From NCBI GenBank assembly GCA_963663605.2, contig CAXXVF010000001.1, positions 496,001 to 560,000 of the forward strand: a stretch of 64,000 nt of DNA, given 5' to 3'. Below the pieces are notes generated by a model. That model was not told where the DNA came from, made no database searches, and saw nothing but the letters and a program-made list of their open reading frames with translations. Shown here in pieces: positions 24,275 to 33,026 of this stretch. A program made the position numbers and the translations under genes. This DNA comes from Sporobacter sp963663605 (GTDB taxonomy: Bacteria > Bacillota > Clostridia > Oscillospirales > Oscillospiraceae). Each line of letters begins with the position of its first letter. Positions within the stretch are counted from its first letter, which is position 1.

Positions 24275-25402
24275 ATGACAAAACCCGTTCGTATCCTCCA
24301 TGTTTTCGGCGGACTCAGACGGGCCGGCGCGGAATCGATGGTGATGAACCTTTACAGGAACATCGACCGGGAAAAGCTGCAGTTTGATTTCGTCATATGC
24401 AACGAAGAAAAAGACTCGTTTGCCGACGAGATACGCGCGCTCGGCGGCAGGATCTATAAAGTCCCGCGTTTCGGGCCCCGGACCGTTTTCCGGTTCGTCA
24501 AAGCCTGGAACGCCCTTTTAAGGGAACACGGCGAATATAAAATTATACACGGGCATCTGAGAAGCTCCGCGTCCATTTATCTGAGGATTGCTAAAAAACA
24601 CGGGCGCATCACCGTTGCGCACAGCCACAGCACGTCGTCCGGAAAGGGATTTTCAGCTGTCGTTAAGAACCTGCTGCAGCTCCCGATTAGAAGAACGGCA
24701 GATTACCTAATCGCCTGCTCGAACGATGCCGGCATCTGGCTGTACGGTAAAAAAGCCGTCAAAAAGGACAATTACTTCGTGCTTAAAAACGCGCTGGACG
24801 CCAAGGCGTTCGTATACGGCGAAGAAAAAAGGCGGTCGGCGCGGCATGCGCTCGGGCTTGAAGGCCGGTTCGTCGTCGGGCACATCGGCACATTCATACC
24901 GGTCAAGAATCACGCGTTTATCATTGATATATTTAAGCAGATCAGCAAGAGAAACAATAAAGCCGTCCTGCTGCTCATCGGGGACGGCGCGCTCCGGGAG
25001 GACACTGAAACGCTTGCGCGTACGCACGGCCTAAAGGACCGCGTCCTTTTTACGGGCGTCCGGCGGGACATTCCGGAACTGCTTTGTGCGATGGACGTCT
25101 TTTTACTCCCGTCAAAATGGGAAGGTTTGCCGCTGACGGTCGTCGAGGCGCAGGCTAGCGGGCTTCCGTGTGTTTTATCCGACACAATTTCGGAAGAAAC
25201 AAAGATATCGCCGCTCGTCTCATTTTTTCCGCTTAATGAAAGCGCTGACGCCTGGGCCGAAAAAATCCTGGAAGCCGCAGGCGGCCTGGAGCGGCCGGAT
25301 ATGCGTGACGCCATCCGGGAAGCGGGTTATGACAGCGCCGATACGGCCATGCGCCTTCAGGCGTTTTATTTCAGCGCGTTGGACAAACACAAAAAATTAT
25401 GA
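24275..25402 (+). CDS. Glycosyltransferase family 4 (EpsF-like)
   Basis: The predicted protein is 375 residues. The N-terminal GGLRRAGAESMVMNLYRNID signature and the C-terminal LPSKWEGLPLTVVEAQASGLPCVLSD motif are characteristic of EpsF-type GT4 enzymes. The ATG directly follows the stop of the previous gene. It is a cytoplasmic transferase of repeat-unit assembly with unknown specificity. Confidence 0.92.
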   Translation: MTKPVRILHVFGGLRRAGAESMVMNLYRNIDREKLQFDFVICNEEKDSFADEIRALGGRIYKVPRFGPRTVFRFVKAWNALLREHGEYKIIHGHLRSSASIYLRIAKKHGRITVAHSHSTSSGKGFSAVVKNLLQLPIRRTADYLIACSNDAGIWLYGKKAVKKDNYFVLKNALDAKAFVYGEEKRRSARHALGLEGRFVVGHIGTFIPVKNHAFIIDIFKQISKRNNKAVLLLIGDGALREDTETLARTHGLKDRVLFTGVRRDIPELLCAMDVFLLPSKWEGLPLTVVEAQASGLPCVLSDTISEETKISPLVSFFPLNESADAWAEKILEAAGGLERPDMRDAIREAGYDSADTAMRLQAFYFSALDKHKKL

Positions 25403-26598
25403 AACCAGGGTGCCGTATGGAAGTGATTTCAAAAGAGCACAGAATTTTCGATTTTTTTAAATACAGCGCTTTGGCGCTTAGTCCGATACTGAACATCTAC
25501 GCCGGCGTTGCCAGCATCAATTTCGGATTTCTTGTGTTATTGCTTTTAATGGTAACGGAAATTCTGCTTAATAGAGGCAGGTTTGACATCAATTCCGAGA
25601 TATTCATCGTTTATGCCGTCATGATCGTGCTTAACATCGCGACAGGCCTGATACATATGTATGATTTAGGCATCGAATTAACGATGAACAACACGTATAT
25701 CATGCTTGTTATGGCTGTCGTCAGCATGTATTACTTGAAGAGCACCGTAGTCGATAAAAAGCGGTTTTTCAAATACCTGTGCGTCATCGGCGTCGCGTGT
25801 TCCGTTTTTGTTTTCATACAAGCCTTTTTGTTTTTGTTCGGCTTTGTCCTGTACGGCTTTATCCCCGGACTGCCGATAGATCCGGCCGTTAGGGAAAGCG
25901 CGGCGAATGCTTCGATCAGCTACGGCCGGCCGACATCCCTTTTTACCGAGCCGGCGCACTTCGCTATTTATATACTGCCGGTTTACGCCATGACGCTGGA
26001 CAAAAGGAAGTTTTTCATGAGCGCCGTTTTTTTGGCCGCACTGATCCTGTCGACGAGCTCGACCGGCATGATGGGGGCGATCATCGTAACGTGTATTTTC
26101 CTTGTCAAAGAGCCGAAAATACCCCTCATCATCAAATGGATCCTGATGCTCATCGGGGTTGTGCTGTTAATCCAGTACCTGCCGACACTCAGTGAAAGCG
26201 GTATATTCGAAAAAGTCAAGTTCGTCAATTTGAAGAGCAATACACGGGTTTTCGGGACGCTCCAGTACTTTAATTATTACGGCACAAAGGAACTGCTACT
26301 CGGCGTCGGGCTCAACCAGCTGGCCGCTTATGTGAAGATGATGGCTTCCCGTAACATCAATAACTATGCCAGCGCGCTGTTTTTCGCATTTTTCAGTTTC
26401 GGTGTTTTGGGCGGCTCGATCTGGTCATGGTTTGTATTCAGGCTGCACCGGCTCAGCAGGACCAAGATCCTGTTCATCGTTTTCCTGGTCGTTTATCTGA
26501 CCGATCAGATCCTGTTCAACAAGAACCTCTTTTACCTGCTGCTCATTTTGTATGTTTTTTCCGACAAAGAAGAGAAGCCGGCGATGGATGCCGCTTAA
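25399..26598 (+). CDS. Polysaccharide polymerase (Wzy/O-antigen ligase-like)
   Basis: This 399-residue protein has about ten membrane helices and a long external loop around residues 150-185 carrying SYGRPTSLFTEPAHFA, the kind of loop found in Wzy/WaaL-type polymerases. It overlaps the upstream gene by ATGA. The role (joining repeat units on the outer face of the membrane) is inferred from topology, that motif and its place beside a flippase. Sequence conservation in this family is always low. Confidence 0.8.
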   Translation: MKPGCRMEVISKEHRIFDFFKYSALALSPILNIYAGVASINFGFLVLLLLMVTEILLNRGRFDINSEIFIVYAVMIVLNIATGLIHMYDLGIELTMNNTYIMLVMAVVSMYYLKSTVVDKKRFFKYLCVIGVACSVFVFIQAFLFLFGFVLYGFIPGLPIDPAVRESAANASISYGRPTSLFTEPAHFAIYILPVYAMTLDKRKFFMSAVFLAALILSTSSTGMMGAIIVTCIFLVKEPKIPLIIKWILMLIGVVLLIQYLPTLSESGIFEKVKFVNLKSNTRVFGTLQYFNYYGTKELLLGVGLNQLAAYVKMMASRNINNYASALFFAFFSFGVLGGSIWSWFVFRLHRLSRTKILFIVFLVVYLTDQILFNKNLFYLLLILYVFSDKEEKPAMDAA

Positions 26599-26638
26599 GT
26601 GATAACGCAGTGAAGTGTTTAGCAACAGCCATTACAAT

Positions 26639-26710
26639 AAAAAACCAACCGAACAATTCTGCGTATACCTGGCTTACAGATGCCGGGGAGAATTGGACGG
26701 CTGGTTTTAC
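26639..26710. terminator. Long bidirectional terminator-like inverted repeat
   Basis: Arms at 26641-26660 and 26689-26708 (AAAACCAACCG…CAATTCT against AGAATTG…CGGCTGGTTTT) pair with few mismatches around a 28-base loop, between the convergent polymerase and flippase genes. T-rich tracts flank both ends. Confidence 0.7.
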
Positions 26711-26731
26711 TAGATTTTATTTATTCTGAAT

Positions 26732-28264
26732 TCAAGATGCTGCCGGGCGTTTTTTTAATACAGATACAACAATATCTTTGATGTATATGAATTCCTTTGT
26801 CTTATGGAATATAAGAAAGAAGATTAAATTAGGAATAACCATACATATGCCCAGCTTACATAGAAATTCAATGATTGTGCTGCTTATTATTATCAGGCTG
26901 CTGGTATAAAAGGTGATAACACCTGTTACCGATGTAATAAATAAATACAAAATATAATTGGTGAAATATTTATATACCGGTTTTTTAAATCCATGCCTGA
27001 ACAGCATTAATGGTTCTATCCAGAAAGCTGTGGTTACTGTACTTATTATACTGCCGATGAAAACACCGGCTATTCCAAGCTTGATAGCCAATATAATGGA
27101 TGCTACCAAATTTATTATGGCCTCAAAAAGAGGTTTATACCGATCAAACCAAAATATGCCCATAGCGTCTCTGAATGTTAATACGCTTAGTCTCATTCCG
27201 TTTATATAAAAATTCACAATTATACTTAACACAATGAGGTCGGAAAACAAGTAGTATTCTCCGATCCATAGTTTAATAAAAGGATTAATCAAAACGAATA
27301 AGCAAATCGAAGAAAACCCGTAAATCCAAAAGCAGGCAAAATTCGTAATGCTGAAAACCGAGGTGTTTTTATCCGAATCGCTATGCGTTGCCAAATTCCC
27401 TACGCTTGCGGTTAACGAATTGAATACCGAGTGTATAACAGTAGTTATTGCATTAATGATTAATAAGTAATTTGAATAAAGTGCCACAGAGATCAAACTT
27501 ATAAATTTAGACAGTATAATATTATTGGTTCCGTTTACAACAACGCCGCCTATTTTGTGGTACAGCATTGCTTTAACATTCTTTGAAATATGTTTCTTCT
27601 CTTCGGAATCAAGCTTTTTGTATTGTGCTTTTTTGATGAACGGGAAAAGCTTGTTTGCCTTCATTGTTAAAAAAATACTGCGTAAAAAGGTGGTTATTAC
27701 CTGCAAAAGGAGAAAAAGAAAATAATTTTTTGTCAGCATTAATATGATGATTTGGGAAATGCATAAGCCGGAAAAAAAAGCATATTGATATGTATCTGAT
27801 ATATATTTTTTTTGATCCGCTATAATCAGGATTTGTTTGTAGGAAAAGAAATACGGTAAGGCTGTGTTTGCAACAAACATCAGAAAGTATATGTTGATAT
27901 GGGGGATATCGGGCATATCTTTAATAAAGAAGCTTAAGAAAAAAGACAGAACGATACCGGCAACAAATATGATACATCCTATGATGATGTAAGCCTTCTT
28001 GAAAAACATCATTATGGATAGTATTTTCGTTTCATCATGATCGCTTAGGGGTTTATATAGGCAATATGATATTGCGGTCGCGATCCCGAAATCCGCAATA
28101 GATAAAAGGGATAATATATCGTAGAATAAACCATTAAGACCAAGGTATTCCGCATTTAAGTATTTCAAAAACACTATGCGCGCAAAATATGTCAGCAGCA
28201 TATAAACAAAAAGGCCAACGAGTGAAAACTTAATGTTCCGCAGCGAATTATAAGTTCTTGACAT
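26732..28264 (-). CDS. Polysaccharide flippase (Wzx-like, MOP superfamily)
   Basis: This 510-residue protein has about twelve to fourteen membrane helices. The N-terminal segment NIKFSLVGLFVYMLLTYFARIVFLKYLNAEYLGLNGLF is typical of Wzx proteins that move lipid-linked repeat units across the membrane. The ATG at 28264 has a GGAGG site. It is markedly AT-rich compared with the rest of the cluster and on the opposite strand, together with the GT8 gene upstream, which suggests a separate acquisition. Confidence 0.9.
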   Translation of the reverse strand: MSRTYNSLRNIKFSLVGLFVYMLLTYFARIVFLKYLNAEYLGLNGLFYDILSLLSIADFGIATAISYCLYKPLSDHDETKILSIMMFFKKAYIIIGCIIFVAGIVLSFFLSFFIKDMPDIPHINIYFLMFVANTALPYFFSYKQILIIADQKKYISDTYQYAFFSGLCISQIIILMLTKNYFLFLLLQVITTFLRSIFLTMKANKLFPFIKKAQYKKLDSEEKKHISKNVKAMLYHKIGGVVVNGTNNIILSKFISLISVALYSNYLLIINAITTVIHSVFNSLTASVGNLATHSDSDKNTSVFSITNFACFWIYGFSSICLFVLINPFIKLWIGEYYLFSDLIVLSIIVNFYINGMRLSVLTFRDAMGIFWFDRYKPLFEAIINLVASIILAIKLGIAGVFIGSIISTVTTAFWIEPLMLFRHGFKKPVYKYFTNYILYLFITSVTGVITFYTSSLIIISSTIIEFLCKLGICMVIPNLIFFLIFHKTKEFIYIKDIVVSVLKKRPAAS

Positions 28265-28363
28265 AGACGCCTCCGTCATTAACTGAATAAAGCAGAAAAA
28301 ACAATCGATATTCCATACTTTTTAGCATTAAAAACGTTATGAAGGAAACCGAATTGCTTTTTG

Positions 28364-29380
28364 TCAGTTCTTGTGAATTACGAATTGTTGTAAATGTCTG
28401 TATGTATTCCTGACGCAGTCGCGTAAGCGGAGCGGCATACAGGCCATAATCCGCTTTGCAAATAGAGTCTTCCGGGATAAACCCTTGGATCTGTTAAGGA
28501 TTTCGGAATAACTTAATTCAGAAAACGGGCCTTTTTTTCTGTACCGTTCAAACAGCCTCTTGGCACCTTTAACATAAACCAGATTCCCGTCGGCAAACTG
28601 ACCGCCTCCATAGTGCAGGATGACAGGGTTTCTCTTTGCTTTCCGTATAGCTGCGCTGCCGTAGATTTTATATGCCTCCGACTTTTTACGCATTTCTGCA
28701 GAGTAATACTTTGAAGCATTTATGTTATTATAACAGGGCGGCAGCAAGAGTTTCGATTCTTCTGGTATAACAGCATTTATAACGTCTTGATCCGGCCACA
28801 GCAATACAGCCGTGTTTCTGTTGGCGTATTTTTGCAAAACTTTACTCAAATTTTTCTCGCGCCAATTGACCAGATTCATGAGTAATACGCCGGAATTCAC
28901 ATATTTTCCTTTGCTCCCATTATTATCGGAGCCTGATAATGACATACCCAGGTCAAGAACCCCGCCGATATCGTAATCGGAAATATCGTATGAAACGAGT
29001 TCCTGCAGGCTTTTACAAATTATGGTATCGCCGTCGAGATAAAGGCATGTCTTTATATCTTCTGATAATATCGCCGGTATTAAGAACCTGAAATAAATTG
29101 CAACCGGATAGTCCTCGGTTTGAGGCAGGCTTTCCAGTTGTGAGATATTATCTATGCTATAGTACTTTATTTCTGTAACGGTGTTTTTACCATTATTGTA
29201 TCGCTGAGCGATGCCCGTCAGATTAAGTTTATTAGTCTCGCTTATTCCGTTATCTAAAATGTGAATTGAGATTTTTTTAAATGCACCGATATTATTTGCC
29301 AGCAGGGAATCAATGCTTACGCTCGTCAGGATCACAAAATTGTCATCAATTGCGTATACAACATGGAGATCGTTATTCAT
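28364..29380 (-). CDS. Glycosyltransferase family 8
   Basis: This is a 338-residue GT-A fold retaining glycosyltransferase. DDNFVILTSVSIDSLL at the N-terminus, the DxD metal site in CLYLDGDTIICKSL, NSGVLLMNLVNWR and PDQDVINAV are classic GT8 motifs; the late His in NPVILHYGGGQF completes the active site. Members transfer galactose or glucose. It is AT-rich like the flippase, and the two probably form one minus-strand unit (100-base gap). Confidence 0.93.
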   Translation of the reverse strand: MNNDLHVVYAIDDNFVILTSVSIDSLLANNIGAFKKISIHILDNGISETNKLNLTGIAQRYNNGKNTVTEIKYYSIDNISQLESLPQTEDYPVAIYFRFLIPAILSEDIKTCLYLDGDTIICKSLQELVSYDISDYDIGGVLDLGMSLSGSDNNGSKGKYVNSGVLLMNLVNWREKNLSKVLQKYANRNTAVLLWPDQDVINAVIPEESKLLLPPCYNNINASKYYSAEMRKKSEAYKIYGSAAIRKAKRNPVILHYGGGQFADGNLVYVKGAKRLFERYRKKGPFSELSYSEILNRSKGLSRKTLFAKRIMACMPLRLRDCVRNTYRHLQQFVIHKN

Positions 29381-29751
29381 TTAATTACTCCATTCAAAAT
29401 GCAGTTTGGGTATGGCTGCAGATGCTGCCAATCCGTATGGCGGGTTAATCCTCTGGAGATTATTCAGTTGTTTTTATTATATAGTAAGAATAAACGTCAT
29501 TCAAGATGCGCTGCAATCGTTTTGATTTTTCAAATACAATATTAAAGTCGCGCCTCCAATTAATCTATTCTAGTATATAAGCTATAGGATATTACCACAC
29601 GGCGCGGAATTATGGTAAAATAAGACCATGAATATACGGATGACCCTGAAGGCCGTGCTGTAATAAAGAACAAAGCGGGAAATAGCCCGCGAGCCGGATC
29701 TGATACTGCGGTCGCGCGTATTGCAGAATCTATAAATAAAGGACGAGACGG
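29381..29751. other. Intergenic region between divergent units
   Basis: There is no gene here. It holds the upstream region of the minus-strand GT8 gene and, near 29605-29635, a possible plus-strand promoter (TTACCA, 18-bp gap, TAAAAT) for the operon starting at 29752. It is AT-rich on the left and shifts to the cluster's normal composition on the right. Confidence 0.4.
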
Positions 29752-30483
29752 ATGAAAGTTGCCTTCAGGATCGACGACGTCACGCCCCATATGGACTGGG
29801 AAAAATTCAGCGTTTTGGCCGGCATTTTCAAGCATTACGGCGTCAAACCGCTTATGGGCGTTATACCCGAAAACCGCGACCCGGAGCTTTTGAAGCTCCC
29901 GTACCGTGAAGACGGCTGGGCGCGGATCAAAGCGCTCTCAGAGTTGGGTTGGATGACGGCGCAGCACGGACTTACGCACGTATATACAACAAACGAACCC
30001 GGGCTGCTGGGCATCAACCGCTACAGCGAATTTGCCGGCATCGATTACGAGACACAGTTAAAGATGCTGGCCGAAGGCCAGAAGATCCTCCGGGGACAAG
30101 GGCTCTTTACCGATATTTTCATGGCGCCGGCGCATTCCTTCGATAAAAACACGCTCAAAGCGCTCCGTGCGCTCGGCTTCCGGTATATAACGGACGGCTA
30201 CAGCCTGTTTCCATATAAAAGGGGCGGATTGAAGTTCATTCCGTGCCAGGCGTCTTCACCGAGGAAAATGCCGTTCGGGCTTATGACCGTCTGCCTGCAT
30301 CCGAACACGATGCGGGAAGATGCGCTTTCAGCTTTGGAAAACTGGCTTGAGCAAAATATAAGCTGCGTCTGCGATTACTCGGAAATGTTGATGACGCCGG
30401 CGCTCGGCCCAGTGAGCAGGGCGATGGAAAAAGCCGTGCTCGCGGTAAGAAGTATAAAGAAACAAGAGGTTAAAAATGGATAA
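29752..30483 (+). CDS. DUF2334 polysaccharide-deacetylase-like protein
   Basis: The predicted protein is 243 residues. The fold resembles carbohydrate esterase family 4: RIDDVTP near the start supplies the paired Asp, and TAQHGLTHVY with the later MAPAHSFD supply metal-type His residues. DUF2334 members sit in many exopolysaccharide loci and may deacetylate a sugar or a lipid-linked precursor. No signal peptide is present, so it may act inside the cell. It overlaps the next gene by eight bases. Confidence 0.85.
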   Translation: MKVAFRIDDVTPHMDWEKFSVLAGIFKHYGVKPLMGVIPENRDPELLKLPYREDGWARIKALSELGWMTAQHGLTHVYTTNEPGLLGINRYSEFAGIDYETQLKMLAEGQKILRGQGLFTDIFMAPAHSFDKNTLKALRALGFRYITDGYSLFPYKRGGLKFIPCQASSPRKMPFGLMTVCLHPNTMREDALSALENWLEQNISCVCDYSEMLMTPALGPVSRAMEKAVLAVRSIKKQEVKNG

Positions 30484-31603
30484 GAAACCGGCAGAGGCCG
30501 TGAGGCAAACTGAATCGGTAAAAAATATCGTTCTGTTTACGTCCAACTATCAGGGCGGCGTGTTCCAGTTCACGCTATACCTGTCCGAAGTGATCGCGCG
30601 GCAGGGGTTTAGCGTCCATGTATTTATGCCCGACAGCGCATCGGACGCCGTTTCGGGCAAAACTCCGGTTGCGATCCACACATACCGCCGCTATCGGGAC
30701 ATCCGGCCAAAAAACAAGTGCGCGCGCTCCCTGGCCGCCCGGATTGCCGACTGCATACCGGCGCGCGTTTTATTCTGTGACGACAGCATAATATCCGGGC
30801 AGGTGATACGCGCGCTCGACAAAACGATCCCGGCGACGCAATTCGTGCATGACGTCTCGCCGCACCCGGCGTGGCGCAGCCTGTATGAGCGGCTGCGGAC
30901 AGCGGTTGAAAAGCATTACCGCGACTTATCGCTCAAAAAAGCGGGGCAGATCGTCCTGCTGTCGAAAAACAGTTTTGAAGCTTTTAGAAAGGCGTATCCG
31001 AAAGCCGCTCCTAAGGCGGTTTACATGATGCTCGGCGCGCACCTGCCCGAGGCCGCCCCTGTGCCGCCGGCTGAGCTGCCGCCGTCGGACCGGTCTGGAT
31101 ATTACCTGTTTTTCGGGCGAATCGACAAGTACAAGGGCATCATTAACCTGCTCAAAGCCTATGAATTGCTGGAGCCGGCCGAGCTGCCGCCGCTCATCAT
31201 CGCCGGCAGCGGCACGCTGCAGGAAGAAGAGGAGAAGCTGATCGAAAAAAACGGCAGTATTCTGCTTATCAACCGTTTTTTAGACGACGCGGAAATGCTT
31301 TACCTGATCCAAAACGCGCTGACGGTTGTTTTGCCGTATACGGAAGCGTCCCAAAGCGGCGTGCTGCCGATCGCCTGCCATTTCGGCGTGCCGGTCATCG
31401 TGTCAGACCTGCAGGGTCTGACCGAATTTGTGGAAGACGGCGAAAGCGGCCTTGTTTTCAGCGATATCGAAGGCCTTGGCAGGGCGCTTCTGGAAATAAA
31501 AGACCCCGCCGTCCGGGACAGGCTCGGCCGGGGGGCTCTGAAGTTTTCAAAAGAACGCCTGGACTGGGACGACAATGTTAGGAAAACCCTTAAGCTGACA
31601 TAA
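30476..31603 (+). CDS. Glycosyltransferase family 4
   Basis: This 375-residue GT-B enzyme has FTSNYQGGVFQFTLYLSEVIARQG at the N-terminus, GYYLFFGRIDKYKGIINLLKAYELL opening the donor domain, and LPYTEASQSGVLPIACHFGVPVIVSDLQG as the nucleotide-sugar motif. It overlaps the DUF2334 gene start to stop, so the two are co-translated. The sugar is unknown. Confidence 0.9.
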   Translation: MDKKPAEAVRQTESVKNIVLFTSNYQGGVFQFTLYLSEVIARQGFSVHVFMPDSASDAVSGKTPVAIHTYRRYRDIRPKNKCARSLAARIADCIPARVLFCDDSIISGQVIRALDKTIPATQFVHDVSPHPAWRSLYERLRTAVEKHYRDLSLKKAGQIVLLSKNSFEAFRKAYPKAAPKAVYMMLGAHLPEAAPVPPAELPPSDRSGYYLFFGRIDKYKGIINLLKAYELLEPAELPPLIIAGSGTLQEEEEKLIEKNGSILLINRFLDDAEMLYLIQNALTVVLPYTEASQSGVLPIACHFGVPVIVSDLQGLTEFVEDGESGLVFSDIEGLGRALLEIKDPAVRDRLGRGALKFSKERLDWDDNVRKTLKLT

Positions 31604-31634
31604 GAGCCTTATTAGGGCGCGGAGGAAACAGTTC

Positions 31635-33020
31635 ATGAAAGTTATCATTTTGGCGGGCGGCAGTGGGACGCGGCTTTGGCCGCTCAGCCGGGAGCGCTAT
31701 CCGAAACAGTTCGTCAAGCTGCCGGGCGCCCGGCGGTCCCTGTTTCAGGAGTCTTTTTCACGCAGCCTGCTTTTGACCGGTCCGTCCGATATCTACGTCG
31801 TGACGAACGCAGCCTATAAGTTCCTCATTATGGGGCAGGTCGAGGAATTGGAATGCGGCTATGATGAAGACCATATCCTGATCGAACCCGAAGCCAGGAA
31901 CACCCTGCCGGCCATCTGCGCCGGTGTCGGCGAAATCACAAAAAAAGGCGACGACTGCGTCGCCGTGTTTCCGTCGGACCATTTGATACGGGATGACGCC
32001 GCGTTTGCAGCCCTTGTCAAGGCGTCGGAAAAACTGACTAAAAGCCATATCGTCACTTTCGGAATCACGCCTGACCGGCCGCATACGGGTTACGGCTATA
32101 TTTTGCCAGGCAAAGCGCTGGACGTTGGGTTTCAGGTGAAAGCCTTTATGGAGAAGCCGTCGCGCGATAAGGCGCTGGAATACATCGAAAAAGGCAGCTT
32201 GTGGAACGCCGGTATCTTCCTGTTTGACACCGCCCTTTTCAACGAAGAGGTCAGCACGTACGCGCCCGAGGTTTTTTCGGCTTTCAAGACATCGGACAAT
32301 ATCCGGGATGCGTTTTCAAAGATAAAAACAAAGATATCCGTAGACTATGCCGTTATGGAAAAAAGCAGCCGCGTTGCCGTTGTGCCCGCCGATATCGGCT
32401 GGAACGACCTTGGCAGCTTCGATTCGTTCCGTGAGATATTCCAAACGGATGAAAACGGCAACATCCTGCCGGACGATACGGTCATACTTGAGTCGACGGA
32501 CAATCTCATCTACACCGATGAAGACAAACTTGTAGCGGCCGTCGGCGTAGAGGGCCTTATCGTTATTGACAACAGGGATGCGCTGCTCGTGTGCAAAAAA
32601 GACGAATCGCAGGAAGTCCGCCAGATCGTCGATACGCTCAAAAAAAGGGGAGACCCCCGGACGTCGTACCACGTACAGGACTACAGGCCCTGGGGACACT
32701 ACAAAGTCCTGGAGGAAGAAAAGGGCGCGTTTAAAATCAAGCGGCTCACCATACACCCGAAGAAAAAAGTCAGTTATCAGCTCCATTATCACAGGAGCGA
32801 ACACTGGGTCGTCGTGCGCGGCATGGCGCGGGTGACGGTTGACGGAGAAGTGAAGCTGGTCAGCGCCGGCGAGAGCATATACTTAAAACCCGGTCAGAAA
32901 CACCGTCTTGAAAACCCGGGGAAAACGATGCTTGAGGTCATTGAGGTGCAGATGGGCGAATATCTGGAAGAAGACGATATTATCCGTTTTGACGACGATT
33001 ACGGCAGGAAACAGGAGTGA
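31635..33020 (+). CDS. manC: Mannose-1-phosphate guanylyltransferase / mannose-6-phosphate isomerase
   Basis: The 461 residues make GDP-mannose from mannose-1-phosphate and GTP. The nucleotidyltransferase domain (about 1-290) starts with ILAGGSGTRLWPLSRERYPKQF and contains FPSDHLI and FMEKPSRDKA. A C-terminal type II phosphomannose isomerase cupin (about 340-455) carries YRPWGHYKVLEE, KKKVSYQLHYHRSEHWVVVRG and KPGQKHRLENPG. A GGAGG site precedes the ATG. With the mutase downstream it indicates that the polymer contains mannose or a GDP-mannose-derived sugar such as fucose or rhamnose. Confidence 0.95.
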   Translation: MKVIILAGGSGTRLWPLSRERYPKQFVKLPGARRSLFQESFSRSLLLTGPSDIYVVTNAAYKFLIMGQVEELECGYDEDHILIEPEARNTLPAICAGVGEITKKGDDCVAVFPSDHLIRDDAAFAALVKASEKLTKSHIVTFGITPDRPHTGYGYILPGKALDVGFQVKAFMEKPSRDKALEYIEKGSLWNAGIFLFDTALFNEEVSTYAPEVFSAFKTSDNIRDAFSKIKTKISVDYAVMEKSSRVAVVPADIGWNDLGSFDSFREIFQTDENGNILPDDTVILESTDNLIYTDEDKLVAAVGVEGLIVIDNRDALLVCKKDESQEVRQIVDTLKKRGDPRTSYHVQDYRPWGHYKVLEEEKGAFKIKRLTIHPKKKVSYQLHYHRSEHWVVVRGMARVTVDGEVKLVSAGESIYLKPGQKHRLENPGKTMLEVIEVQMGEYLEEDDIIRFDDDYGRKQE

Positions 33021-33026
33021 TATCCT

